Assembly (NCBI RefSeq): GCF_031326225.1
Contig: NZ_CP133720.1
Coordinates: 1,240,001 to 1,304,000, forward strand
Direction: 5' to 3'
Length of the DNA stretch: 64,000 nt
Origin: Undibacterium cyanobacteriorum
GTDB taxonomy: Bacteria > Pseudomonadota > Gammaproteobacteria > Burkholderiales > Burkholderiaceae_D
The notes under the pieces were generated by a model. That model did not search any database, was not told the DNA's origin, and worked only from the letters and a program-made list of their open reading frames with translations. Made by a program: the position numbers and the translations under genes. Shown piece after piece: positions 16,945 to 25,512 of the stretch (the stretch's first letter is position 1; every line of letters begins with the position of its first letter).

Positions 16945-17141
16945 GATTTCCCTTTTTGGTACATGCCTTTTTTTAGTGTAGTGCTTGTTTGAACTGAAAG
17001 TCAATTAAAATTTATCGATAATCGATAATAAGTTACTGAAAAACAGAATTCTTTGTGTCTGTTGTAAGCGCGTGATTTACATGTCTGCGATTTGCCTGCT
17101 GCGTTACAATCGATTCTAAATTTCATTTCTATCGGGTTTTT

Positions 17142-18053
17142 ATGCAGCCAGACAAAGATCAAAAACACAAACGGATAATCCAAATGAGTGGCCGTCAAGT
17201 CGTTACTTACGGTATGCCTACCCGTTTTTGGCAAGACATCTATTACTACGCGATGACGATTTCCTGGCCTTGGTTTTTTGCGAGTTTTGCCTTTCTGTTT
17301 GCGATGATGAATTTTGTTTTTGCAGGCCTCTATATGGCAGGGGAGCAGGCGATCGCGAATATGTACCCCGAAGGATTTTGGGGCGCTTTCTTTTTTAGTG
17401 TCGAGACCCTGGCCACGGTCGGCTATGGCGATATGCATCCACAAACGGTGTATGGGCATTGGGTTTCGATCATCGAGATTTTTCTGGGGATGTCGGGCTT
17501 AGCCTTGGTGACCGGATTGATTTTTGCGCGCTTTTCGCGACCACGTTCGAGTATCGTTTTTGCCGAACATCCTGTGAGTCACGTGGCAGATGGCAAACGT
17601 TTGCTGATGATACGCATGGCAAATGCACGTATGAATGTGATTAGTGAAGCGTCCGCGAAGTTGCGTTTGATTTGGAATGAAGTCTCGGTCACGAATGGCA
17701 AATTTCGGAAGATTCATGATTTGACACTGCAACGCGATCAACATCCTATCTTCGTTTTAGGATGGACTATATTCCATGTTATCGATGAAGCGAGCCCATT
17801 GTATGGCGTGAGTTTGGAGGAGTTGAAACAGCGTCAGGCGGCTCTGATTTTAAGTGTCGACGGCGTGGACGAAACGACTAACCAAAATCAACGTGGACGT
17901 CAGTATTATCCGATTGAATTGGTACGTTGGAATCATCGTTATCTGGATGTGTTTGAGGATCAAGATGGACCGACCCAAGTGATACACTACTCACGCTTTC
18001 ATTTGTCGGAAGAGATCGATGCGGTGTTGAGTGAACAGGCGGAAGCCCCTTAG
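17142..18053 (+). CDS. Inward-rectifier-type potassium channel (KirBac family)
   Basis: 303 residues. Two membrane helices (about 48-72 and 110-132) flank a pore with the selectivity filter ETLATVGYGDMHP. The C-terminal ~165 residues form the immunoglobulin-like cytoplasmic domain of Kir channels (FAEHPVSHVADGKRLLMIRMANAR, then LRLIW..HDLTLQRDQHPIF..WTIFHVIDEASPLYG). This is the prokaryotic Kir architecture, a tetrameric K+ channel of the inner membrane. The start at 17142 or 17184 is uncertain because neither has a strong ribosome site. It sits in the block between ybeY and corC. Confidence 0.93.
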   Translation: MQPDKDQKHKRIIQMSGRQVVTYGMPTRFWQDIYYYAMTISWPWFFASFAFLFAMMNFVFAGLYMAGEQAIANMYPEGFWGAFFFSVETLATVGYGDMHPQTVYGHWVSIIEIFLGMSGLALVTGLIFARFSRPRSSIVFAEHPVSHVADGKRLLMIRMANARMNVISEASAKLRLIWNEVSVTNGKFRKIHDLTLQRDQHPIFVLGWTIFHVIDEASPLYGVSLEELKQRQAALILSVDGVDETTNQNQRGRQYYPIELVRWNHRYLDVFEDQDGPTQVIHYSRFHLSEEIDAVLSEQAEAP

Positions 18054-18075
18054 TCGAGAATAATGAAGAAAGGAT

Positions 18076-18582
18076 ATGGCGATGTTGAAAAAATTGATTC
18101 GTGTTTGCCTAGTTAGCTCGCTCGTAATCGTGGGCGCGACGAGTGCACTACCTGCCTTGGCATTTCAAACCATAGTGATTGTGCGCCATGCGGAAAAAGT
18201 CGATGAAAGCCGCGATCCTCTGCTCAGCGAAAAAGGAATGCAGCGTGCACAGAACCTCGCCCGCATGTTGCGTGATGCGAATATCGAACAAATCTTCGCC
18301 ACTGAATATCAGCGTACGCAGTTGACCGCGAAGCCTTTGGCCGACAGCAAGCAACTAAGCTTGACGCCCTACGTTGCCAAAGAGTCGCTAGCCTTGGGAC
18401 AGCAGTTACGTGGAGCCAGTAAAAATACCTTAGTGGTGGCGCATTCCAATACCATCAATACCGTCTTAAAGGGCTTGGGTGTGAGTGGCCAAAAAGAGGT
18501 CGCTGAAGATGAATTCGATCGCATGGTGGTGGTGCATCTCAATCAGCAAGGTGCACCTGAGGTGACGATACTTCGCTATTGA
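18076..18582 (+). CDS. Secreted histidine phosphatase (SixA/PGAM-like)
   Basis: 168 residues. A signal peptide is visible (VCLVSSLVIVGATSALPALA, cut near residue 29). The phosphatase signature IVRHAEKVDESRDPLLSEKG carries the catalytic RHG-like motif (RHA), with the second Arg in ATEYQRTQLTAKPLA and the second His in LVVAHSNTINTVL. The domain is short, like SixA, but exported. The substrate is unknown. It starts 22 bp after the channel gene with AAGGA upstream, so the two are probably co-transcribed. Confidence 0.88.
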   Translation: MAMLKKLIRVCLVSSLVIVGATSALPALAFQTIVIVRHAEKVDESRDPLLSEKGMQRAQNLARMLRDANIEQIFATEYQRTQLTAKPLADSKQLSLTPYVAKESLALGQQLRGASKNTLVVAHSNTINTVLKGLGVSGQKEVAEDEFDRMVVVHLNQQGAPEVTILRY

Positions 18583-18592
18583 ATGGGCAGGT

Positions 18593-18982
18593 TTAGCTAG
18601 CGACTTTGATGTAAAACCATGCAGCAGCATGGATGATACACGCCACAATCGCGCTGATTTCGAAGAGGGGCTTTCTGGTTTTGTGGCGGAATACTTGTTG
18701 CGCCAGTAGCGCCACAAGACCGCCGCAAAGGAAAGTCCAAACCAGTAATTTTTGCTCGCTAATGCGTGATGGATAATTCGGGAGAGTTGGCGGATTGCTT
18801 GGGGTGCCTCGCTTCGTTTTACGAGTTTGGCTCGCCGTTTTTTGTTGATGTCCTCGCACTGCAATCCACTTGTCCCGCGCATACAGCGTGAAGCAAATGA
18901 AACTGGTGATTAGATAGTAAATGAAGGCGAGAGTATTCGATTGTTGCTGCAGCCACTGCAGGATCTCATTGGGTAGATTCAT
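18593..18982 (-). CDS. DUF1294 family membrane protein
   Basis: About 129 residues from the ATG at 18982; a GTG at 18997 is also possible. The family pattern is present: a first helix ending in YARDKW, a basic linker, then SEQKLLVWTFLCGGLVALLAQQVFRHKTRKPLFE and a final helix. Some relatives have an N-terminal cold-shock domain, which is absent here. Function is unknown. It converges on the phosphatase gene with only 10 bp between stops. Confidence 0.85.
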   Translation of the reverse strand: MNLPNEILQWLQQQSNTLAFIYYLITSFICFTLYARDKWIAVRGHQQKTASQTRKTKRGTPSNPPTLPNYPSRISEQKLLVWTFLCGGLVALLAQQVFRHKTRKPLFEISAIVACIIHAAAWFYIKVAS

Positions 18983-19251
18983 TGCTCTTGTATTCACGCG
19001 CTCTGGGCGCGGTATCTTTCAAAACTCTCAGTGTATCAGTTGAACTCTCATTCCTAAGAGATTGATTTCTTGATAAATTCCATGTCCGCATAATGCCGAA
19101 CTAGGGGACTTGCGAAACCGATAAGTTGCAGCGCATTCCTTCGCTTTGGACCAATTAGACGTGGTTTTCCAGATAAAATCGGCTCAAAATTTGGGAAATA
19201 CGTGCAGATGTTGTATCCTGTAGGATTAGAAACAACGGCGTCAAGCCCATT

Positions 19252-20133
19252 ATGCAAGAGCACTCTAGTAAGGTCAGACCATCTGACCTTAAACAACATA
19301 GGTCATTGTTCGAAAGACTGACCGCCCTCATTTCTCCCGAACCTGAAAACCGTGCAGAGCTGTTAGAAGTGCTGCATGATGCGCAAGAGCGCAATTTGAT
19401 CGATGCCGATGCCTTGGCAATGATCGAAGGGGTTTTCCAAGTCTCTGATTTATGCGCCCGTGACATCATGGTGCCGCGTGCTCAGATGGACGTGGTGGAT
19501 ATCTCCAAACCAATCGATGAATGGATGCCAGAAGTGCTGGAGACAGCGCACTCGCGTTTTCCTGCGGTCGATGGCGAACGCGATAAAGTCGTCGGTATTC
19601 TGTTAGCGAAAGATTTGTTGCGCTACTACGCCGAAGAGAGTTTCGATGTACGCGATATGCTGCGTCCTGTGGTGTATATCCCTGAATCGAAACGCTTAAA
19701 CATTCTCTTGCGTGATTTCCGTGCCAATCGTAACCATATGGCGATGGTGGTCGATGAATATGGTGGTGTTGCTGGTCTCATCACGATCGAAGACGTGCTG
19801 GAACAAATCGTGGGCGATATTGAAGATGAATACGACTTCGATGAAGAGGAAGATAACATCATCGCGCTCGATAATCTTGGACATGGCAAACGTTGGCGCG
19901 TCAAAGGTTTGACCGAAATTGAGCACTTCAATGAAGTGATTGGTGCTGAGCTGAGCGATAAAGATGTTGATACGCTGGGCGGCTATATCTCGAACCATTT
20001 GCAGCGTGTGCCGCATAAAGGTGATGCTTTCGATATCGGTAATTTGCATTTCGAGGTCTTGCGTGCCGATGCGCGACAAGTACAAATGATCTTGGTTGAA
20101 AAACGTAGCGCGAGCTATGTGGCGGAGGATTAA
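19252..20133 (+). CDS. corC: CorC/HlyC family transporter-associated CBS protein
   Basis: 293 residues. The N-terminal segment (SPEPENRAELLEVLHDAQERNLID) leads to two CBS domains (about 75-195; RDIMVPRAQMDVV and VDEYGGVAGLITIEDVLEQIVGDIEDE). A C-terminal CorC_HlyC domain (about 215-290) contains LGGYISNHLQRVPHKGD. The family is linked to Mg2+/Co2+ efflux and lies upstream of lnt in most Proteobacteria, 6 bp here. The first codons contain a perfect 9-bp palindrome (19270-19290). Confidence 0.94.
   Translation: MQEHSSKVRPSDLKQHRSLFERLTALISPEPENRAELLEVLHDAQERNLIDADALAMIEGVFQVSDLCARDIMVPRAQMDVVDISKPIDEWMPEVLETAHSRFPAVDGERDKVVGILLAKDLLRYYAEESFDVRDMLRPVVYIPESKRLNILLRDFRANRNHMAMVVDEYGGVAGLITIEDVLEQIVGDIEDEYDFDEEEDNIIALDNLGHGKRWRVKGLTEIEHFNEVIGAELSDKDVDTLGGYISNHLQRVPHKGDAFDIGNLHFEVLRADARQVQMILVEKRSASYVAED
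19270..19290. promoter_or_regulatory. Perfect palindrome inside the start of corC
   Basis: AAGGTCAGA and TCTGACCTT form a perfect 9-bp inverted repeat with a 3-nt spacer at codons 7-13 of corC. The GGTC..GACC core resembles GntR-family operators, and the RNA could also form a stable hairpin near the ribosome site. Either would affect corC-lnt expression. It may be chance, since the residues encoded are not conserved ones. Confidence 0.4.
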
Positions 20134-20139
20134 GGCGGC

Positions 20140-21684
20140 ATGCTGCTGGCACAATTGAAACAATGGAGTCTGCCAAGAGCTTGTCTCGCGGCAGTCTTAC
20201 TCGGGGCGTTGAATGTACTATCATTCGCGCCTTTTTTTATGTGGCCGATTCAAATTCTGAGTTTGGCTTTGATGTTTGCACTTTTTTCAGCGCATCCTGA
20301 ATGGACCAAGAAACAAGTCGCGAAACTTGGCTTCTGCTATGCCTTCGGCACCATGAGTGTGGGGGTGAGTTGGTTGACGATCGCGATGACGCGCTATGGT
20401 GGTATGCCGTGGATATTGGCAATCATCGCGGTAGCCTTATTGGCGTCCTATATGGCGTTGTTCATCATGGGCGGCTTTGTCTTCAGTCGTTATTGTCAGA
20501 CGCGTTGGCAGGTGAGTATAAAGGCGACTCTGTTAGTGGTACTGCCAGCCGCATGGACCTTATTTGAATTTTTGCGTTCTTATTTGTTCACGGGTTTTCC
20601 ATGGTTGTCGGTCGGTTACGCGCATAGTGTCAGTCCCTTGGCTGGCTTTGCTCCGGTGCTCGGTGTCTATGGTTTAGCGGGCATCGCGGCGCTGATGGCG
20701 GCGGCGCTGGCCTTGCTGATGATTGATAGGCGCCAAGTCTGGATCGCTGGAACTGTGATGATTGCGATTCTGGGAGCAGGGTGGAGCCTGCAACAAGTGG
20801 AGTGGACTCACGCCCATGGACAAGCATTGAGTGTGCGACTTGCGCAAGGCAATATCGATCAAGGGCAAAAATTTAGCGTAGAAATGATTGATGAAACGCT
20901 GCGTTTGTACCATGGCATGATGACCGAACAGCCAGCTGATATCATCGCTGTTCCCGAAACCGCGATCCCGATTTTGAGTTCACAAGTGCCGCCGGAATAT
21001 CTGCAGAGCCTGCAAGATTTCTCACAACGCAGTAATAGCCATGTATTCGTTGGTATCGCGATGGATGACGGTAATAATCGGTATTCCAATAGCGTGCTGG
21101 GCTTGGCCGCGAACAAGCCGGTCTATCGCTACGATAAACATCACTTGGTACCGTTTGGTGAATTTGTGCCGTTTGGTTTTCGCTGGTTCGTCAATATGAT
21201 GCGTATCCCTCTGGGCGAATTTAGCAATCCGGGCGTGATCCAACCAGCGATGCAAGTCAAAGATCAACGCGTGATGCCCAACATTTGTTATGAAGATTTG
21301 TTCGGTGATGAAATTGCCCAGCAGTTACGCGCTCAACATCGAGAAACGAGTGGGGCGGCGACCATTCTCTTGAATATGTCGAACCTCGCATGGTACGGCG
21401 ATTCGATCGCCATGCCGCAGCATCTGCAGATTTCGCAAATGCGTGCATTAGAAACAGGTCGCCCGATGTTGCGATCAACCAATACGGGAGCGACTGCGAT
21501 CATCGATGCTAAAGGTAAGGTGTTGGCACAGCTTGATTTCCTCAAACGAGGAACATTAACTGCGCAAGTGCAAGGCATGCAGGGGCTTACGCCGTATATT
21601 CGCTTTGGCGATTGGCCTAGCTTGATCTTGGCCTGTTTGGCGATCGCTGCAGTGGCAGCAATCGGTGGACGTCGTCAACCCTGA
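20140..21684 (+). CDS. lnt: Apolipoprotein N-acyltransferase
   Basis: 514 residues. About seven hydrophobic helices in the first 200 residues are followed by a periplasmic nitrilase-like domain carrying the catalytic triad: Glu in VPETAIPIL, Lys in YDKHHLVPFGEFVP and Cys in NICYEDLF. A last helix (near 490) closes it. It N-acylates the terminal cysteine of lipoproteins in the inner membrane, the final maturation step. It lies 6 bp after corC, the usual order. Confidence 0.97.
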   Translation: MLLAQLKQWSLPRACLAAVLLGALNVLSFAPFFMWPIQILSLALMFALFSAHPEWTKKQVAKLGFCYAFGTMSVGVSWLTIAMTRYGGMPWILAIIAVALLASYMALFIMGGFVFSRYCQTRWQVSIKATLLVVLPAAWTLFEFLRSYLFTGFPWLSVGYAHSVSPLAGFAPVLGVYGLAGIAALMAAALALLMIDRRQVWIAGTVMIAILGAGWSLQQVEWTHAHGQALSVRLAQGNIDQGQKFSVEMIDETLRLYHGMMTEQPADIIAVPETAIPILSSQVPPEYLQSLQDFSQRSNSHVFVGIAMDDGNNRYSNSVLGLAANKPVYRYDKHHLVPFGEFVPFGFRWFVNMMRIPLGEFSNPGVIQPAMQVKDQRVMPNICYEDLFGDEIAQQLRAQHRETSGAATILLNMSNLAWYGDSIAMPQHLQISQMRALETGRPMLRSTNTGATAIIDAKGKVLAQLDFLKRGTLTAQVQGMQGLTPYIRFGDWPSLILACLAIAAVAAIGGRRQP

Positions 21685-21706
21685 GCTTTAATGAAAAGAC
21701 TGAAGC

Positions 21707-22081
21707 TTAGGGCTTTTTCTTGGCGAGATTAGCATCAATATCCGCCAAACACTCTAAACCGCGCGCGGTGACTTTCATAGTACCGCTCGCCTCATCGATT
21801 TCGATATGTCCTTTTTTTCCTAAAAATGTCGCGACCGCTTTACTGAGCGTGACTTCACCTTGCGCCACTTGACGCAATCCATCAATACACTGTTTGATGA
21901 ACAGGGTTTGGCGACCGAGCTCGGTCAATTCAAAACCACCATCACGACGATGCGCTACTAATTTAATCCCCACCAAATGTTTTGAATTGCGGGCAATGCA
22001 CGCACTCGGGCGCGCGCCTTTGGCGAGCTTGGTGATTTGTTCGAGGGCGTCGTATTGGTCGATGGTGAGGGCTTGATCCAT
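21707..22081 (-). CDS. Conserved hypothetical protein, winged-helix-like
   Basis: 124 residues without signal peptide or membrane segment. The protein begins MDQALTIDQYDALEQI and contains two repeated-looking segments ending GGFELTELGRQTL and GTMKVTARGLECL. These resemble beta-wing ends of winged-helix domains, so a small DNA-binding or regulatory role is possible, but I do not recognise the family. It converges with lnt (22 bp apart) and is divergent from narK. Confidence 0.65.
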   Translation of the reverse strand: MDQALTIDQYDALEQITKLAKGARPSACIARNSKHLVGIKLVAHRRDGGFELTELGRQTLFIKQCIDGLRQVAQGEVTLSKAVATFLGKKGHIEIDEASGTMKVTARGLECLADIDANLAKKKP

Positions 22082-22232
22082 GATATTTCTTTAGTAAGCT
22101 GATCTGTGAGGAGTGCTACTTTTGCTGGCATGGCTTCTATGCGTAGCGTGGTAGCACGATAGCCGTAGTTTACAGCAATTTGTTGGCCGCCCTAGTTCTT
22201 TTGGCGTAGTTGCTTATCCTTTTTACCCATTC

Positions 22233-22246
22233 TTGATCGCCGTCAG
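22233..22246. promoter_or_regulatory. Weak FNR-like site upstream of narK
   Basis: TTGAT-cgcc-GTCAG has the FNR/Anr spacing and a perfect left half-site, while the right half keeps only TCA. It lies 63 bp before the narK ATG, within the 227-bp gap 22082-22308. FNR control would be expected for a nitrate transporter, but the match is half a consensus. Confidence 0.3.
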
Positions 22247-22308
22247 GTGAATGTCCAAAGCTCTGCTCGAGGTTTACAGTGAACCTATATCAAAAGTAGG
22301 AGAGCAAA

Positions 22309-23577
22309 ATGGCTGAGCAAATGGGTAGTGCAGCAGTAAGCGGTAAGGCAAATTCGGTACTGGCATCGAGTACTTTGGCCTTTACCGTGTGTTTTACGAT
22401 TTGGATGATGTTTGGTGTGATCGGTATTCCGATTAAGAAAAGCTTGGGTTTGAACGAGACCCAGTTTGGCTTATTAACTGCGATGCCGGTTCTTACTGGA
22501 TCTTTGATTCGCGTGCCCTTGGGAATCTGGACCGATCGCTTTGGTGGTCGGATTGTCTTGTTCCTGTTGATGATCGCCACTGTGATTCCGATTTTCTTGA
22601 TTAGTTATGCGACCGCTTACTGGCATTTCCTCGTGCTCGGTTTATTTGTTGGCTTGGCTGGTGGTTCGTTCTCGGTCGGCACACCGTATGTGGCGCGCTG
22701 GTTTAAGAAGGAGCGTCAGGGCTTGGCCATGGGTATTTTCGGTGCTGGTAACTCAGGTGCAGCCGTCAATAAATTTATTGCGCCAGCGATTATTGCATCG
22801 GCCGGTTGGGTCATGGTACCAAAAGTCTATGCCGTGCTGATGCTGGCTGCGGCTTTGATTTTCTGGGTGTTTTCGGCAACTGATCCTAGCCACAACGTGA
22901 AATCTTCGGTTAGTTTTGCTGCGCAGTTGAAGATGCTGAAAGATCCTAAAGTGTGGCGCTATTGCCAGTACTATTCTGTGGTGTTTGGCGGTTATGTCGG
23001 CCTCAGTTTGTGGATGGTGAAATACTTCGTGACCGAGTACAACTTCGACATGAAAGATGCAGCGCTGTTGGCGGCTTGCTTTTCTTTGCCTGGTGGTGTC
23101 TTGCGCGCTTTCGGTGGTTGGTTGTCGGATAAATATGGCGCCTACAAAGTGACATGGTGGGTGATGTGGGTTTGCTGGGTGGCTTTCTTCTTGTTGTCCT
23201 ATCCGCAAACTGATTTCACAATCAAGACGGTGAATGGACAGCAAAGTTTCGCGATTGCCTTGTCTCCAACGGTCTTCACATTGCTGTTGTTTGTGGTCGG
23301 TATCGCGATGGCGGTGGGTAAAGCATCAGTGTTCAAATTTATTTCTGATGAGTACACACACAATATTGGCGCGGTATCCGGCATTGTTGGTCTGGCTGGC
23401 GGTTTAGGTGGTTTCATCTTACCGATTATGTTTGGTGCGATGGTTGACTTGACTGGGGTTCGCAGCTCTTGCTTCATGCTCTTGTACGGCACGGTCTGTA
23501 TCTCACTCGTGTGGATGCACTTCCAATTCCGTCGCGAGATCATGCAATCAGCGCAGCAGGCTTTGCAGGCGGCATGA
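22309..23577 (+). CDS. narK: Nitrate/nitrite transporter, NarK family
   Basis: 422 residues, 12 predicted helices, MFS of the nitrate-nitrite porter group. Diagnostic blocks are RVPLGIWTDRFGGR (conserved loop 2-3) and the glycine-rich signatures GLAGGSFSVGTPYVARWFKK..GLAMGIFGAGNSGAAVNK and AVSGIVGLAGGLGGFILPI. It exchanges nitrate and nitrite across the inner membrane for respiration. It has an AGGAGA ribosome site and a terminator just after. Unusually it stands about 31 kb from narGHJI, where narK most often adjoins. Confidence 0.95.
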   Translation: MAEQMGSAAVSGKANSVLASSTLAFTVCFTIWMMFGVIGIPIKKSLGLNETQFGLLTAMPVLTGSLIRVPLGIWTDRFGGRIVLFLLMIATVIPIFLISYATAYWHFLVLGLFVGLAGGSFSVGTPYVARWFKKERQGLAMGIFGAGNSGAAVNKFIAPAIIASAGWVMVPKVYAVLMLAAALIFWVFSATDPSHNVKSSVSFAAQLKMLKDPKVWRYCQYYSVVFGGYVGLSLWMVKYFVTEYNFDMKDAALLAACFSLPGGVLRAFGGWLSDKYGAYKVTWWVMWVCWVAFFLLSYPQTDFTIKTVNGQQSFAIALSPTVFTLLLFVVGIAMAVGKASVFKFISDEYTHNIGAVSGIVGLAGGLGGFILPIMFGAMVDLTGVRSSCFMLLYGTVCISLVWMHFQFRREIMQSAQQALQAA

Positions 23578-23606
23578 AAACTTAAAAACAAGAGTTAAGT
23601 TTTTTG

Positions 23607-23633
23607 AAAAGGCGCGAGGTTCGCGCCTTTTTC
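23607..23633 (+). terminator. Intrinsic terminator after narK
   Basis: AAGGCGCGA-ggt-TCGCGCCTT is a perfect GC-rich stem with a 3-nt loop followed by TTT, 30 bp beyond the narK stop. Confidence 0.9.
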
Positions 23634-23791
23634 ATTTTGCGAGCTTCGCGTTGAACATCTTTAACTCATCCTGTTACGGGAACTATTTATCGTAAAACGA
23701 CTCCATCAGTTTCTGATCGGCTCGGCTGCGCTGGGCTTTGATATGATGTGGAGCGACAGTTTGTACTCATAACTTTTCGAAAGGCGACAAG

Positions 23792-25357
23792 ATGAAGATG
23801 TTAGGTCATTGGCAGTACGATGTGATGCAAGCAAAAACACAACACGCGCTGACATCCTCCGAGGTAAATAACGGATCTTTGTTCAAGTTTCCTTTCAAAT
23901 ATTCACTTCAAACTTTCCTTGAAAAGAAAAATATCGCCCTTGCAGCCATGCTCGCCTTGAGCCTTGGCAGTGCTTCTTTGGCGCAAGCGGCTGAAACGAC
24001 GCCGAATTTAAGCCCAGAACAAAAACAATTGCGGGCAGTCTACCAAGAGCTCGTAGAAATCAATACCACTAACTCGGTCGGTAGTTGCACCAAAGCGGCG
24101 CAGGCCATGGCAGCGCGCTTGAAGTCAGCGGGTTATAGCGATAAAGAAGTGCAAGTGCTAGTGCCACCAAAGGGGCCGCAAAAAGGAAATTTGGTGGCAC
24201 GCTTTAGCGCGAATGCTGGTAGTGGTGGTGCCAGTAAAAGACCATTATTACTGTTGGCGCATATCGACGTGGTGGAAGCAAAGCGCGAAGATTGGGTACG
24301 TGATCCGTTTAAGTTGATCGAAGAGAAGGGCTTGTTCTACGCGCGAGGTGCCTCAGATGATAAGGCCATGGCGGCAATTTTCGTGGCAAACATGATGCAA
24401 TACAAGCAGGAAAAACTGAAAACCAAACGTGACCTGATTTTGGCCCTGACTTGCGACGAAGAATTGATCCCTTCTGATTTTAATGGCGTCGAATTTTTGC
24501 TCAAGCATCATCGACCATTGATCGATGCGGAGTTTGCCTTGAACGAAGGCGGTAGTGGTTTGATGGATAAAAATGGCAAGCCGATTCGCAATGGCTTGCA
24601 GGCGGGTGAGAAGACATTTCAGACTTTCCAACTTGAAATTACCAATTCGGGTGGGCATAGTTCTCAGCCTCGCAAAGATAATGCGATTTATCGTTTGAGT
24701 GATGCACTGAGCCGCCTCGGAAAATTTGATTTTCCATTCCGTTTAATTCCAACAACACGCGCCTACTTCGAAACAATGGCAGAAATAGAAGGCGGTCAAA
24801 TTGGTGCGGATATGAAGGCGATTTTGCGTGAGCCTGTCGACCAAGAAGCCTTGGCGCGCTTTAGTGCCAGCAGCCCTTTCAATAATGCATCGGTACGTAC
24901 CACTTGCGTTGCGACGATGGTCAATGCCGGCCATGCAAGCAATGCTTTACCGCAGCGAGCACAAGCGATGGTGAATTGCCGAATCTTGCCAGGTGAAACG
25001 GTCGAACAAACGCAAGCGACTTTGACCAATGTGATCGCCGATAAAGACATCAAGATTACCGCACTGGGTGTGGCGACGGTGCCACCAGTGCCGAGTTTAG
25101 AAACGGAAGTCGTCAAACACGCACGCGCCATCACCCAAGAAATGTGGCCAGGTACTCCGCTGTTACCGACCTTGTCACCGGGTGGTACCGATGGTCGTTT
25201 CTTGAATACAGTCGGCATTCCGACTTACGGAATTAGCGGTATGTTTCACTACCCAGAAGGTGCGAATGCACATGGTTTGAATGAGAAGTTGCCAGTAAAG
25301 TCCTTGTATGAAGGACAGAAATTCTTAAACGAACTGACCAAACGGATCGCGCAATAA
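23792..25357 (+). CDS. Secreted M20-family metallopeptidase
   Basis: 521 residues. An unusually long n-region precedes a signal-like segment (NIALAAMLALSLGSASLAQAAE, residues about 47-67), so translation might begin later, though the ATG at 23792 has AAGG upstream. The dinuclear zinc site is visible: His-Asp in LLLAHIDVVEAKREDW, Asp in GASDDKAMAA, Glu pair in CDEELIP, and a distal His in MFHYPEGANAHGLNE. The dimerisation domain sits in the middle (SGGHSSQPRKDNA). It is a predicted periplasmic amino- or carboxypeptidase; specificity is unknown. It is alone, facing the histidine kinase gene. Confidence 0.9.
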   Translation: MKMLGHWQYDVMQAKTQHALTSSEVNNGSLFKFPFKYSLQTFLEKKNIALAAMLALSLGSASLAQAAETTPNLSPEQKQLRAVYQELVEINTTNSVGSCTKAAQAMAARLKSAGYSDKEVQVLVPPKGPQKGNLVARFSANAGSGGASKRPLLLLAHIDVVEAKREDWVRDPFKLIEEKGLFYARGASDDKAMAAIFVANMMQYKQEKLKTKRDLILALTCDEELIPSDFNGVEFLLKHHRPLIDAEFALNEGGSGLMDKNGKPIRNGLQAGEKTFQTFQLEITNSGGHSSQPRKDNAIYRLSDALSRLGKFDFPFRLIPTTRAYFETMAEIEGGQIGADMKAILREPVDQEALARFSASSPFNNASVRTTCVATMVNAGHASNALPQRAQAMVNCRILPGETVEQTQATLTNVIADKDIKITALGVATVPPVPSLETEVVKHARAITQEMWPGTPLLPTLSPGGTDGRFLNTVGIPTYGISGMFHYPEGANAHGLNEKLPVKSLYEGQKFLNELTKRIAQ

Positions 25358-25512
25358 GGTCAAACGGACCTAGGCAAAAACCGACGTTGATATCGTTGTG
25401 TTCGTCCGACCGAATCGCTGTGTTGGATGTGGCTTCGTGCCGAATCAGCACAGTCTTGACGCCTGCGAAAGTCCTAGTCAAATATGATGAAAAGGCATAC
25501 TGCTGCCGAAAC

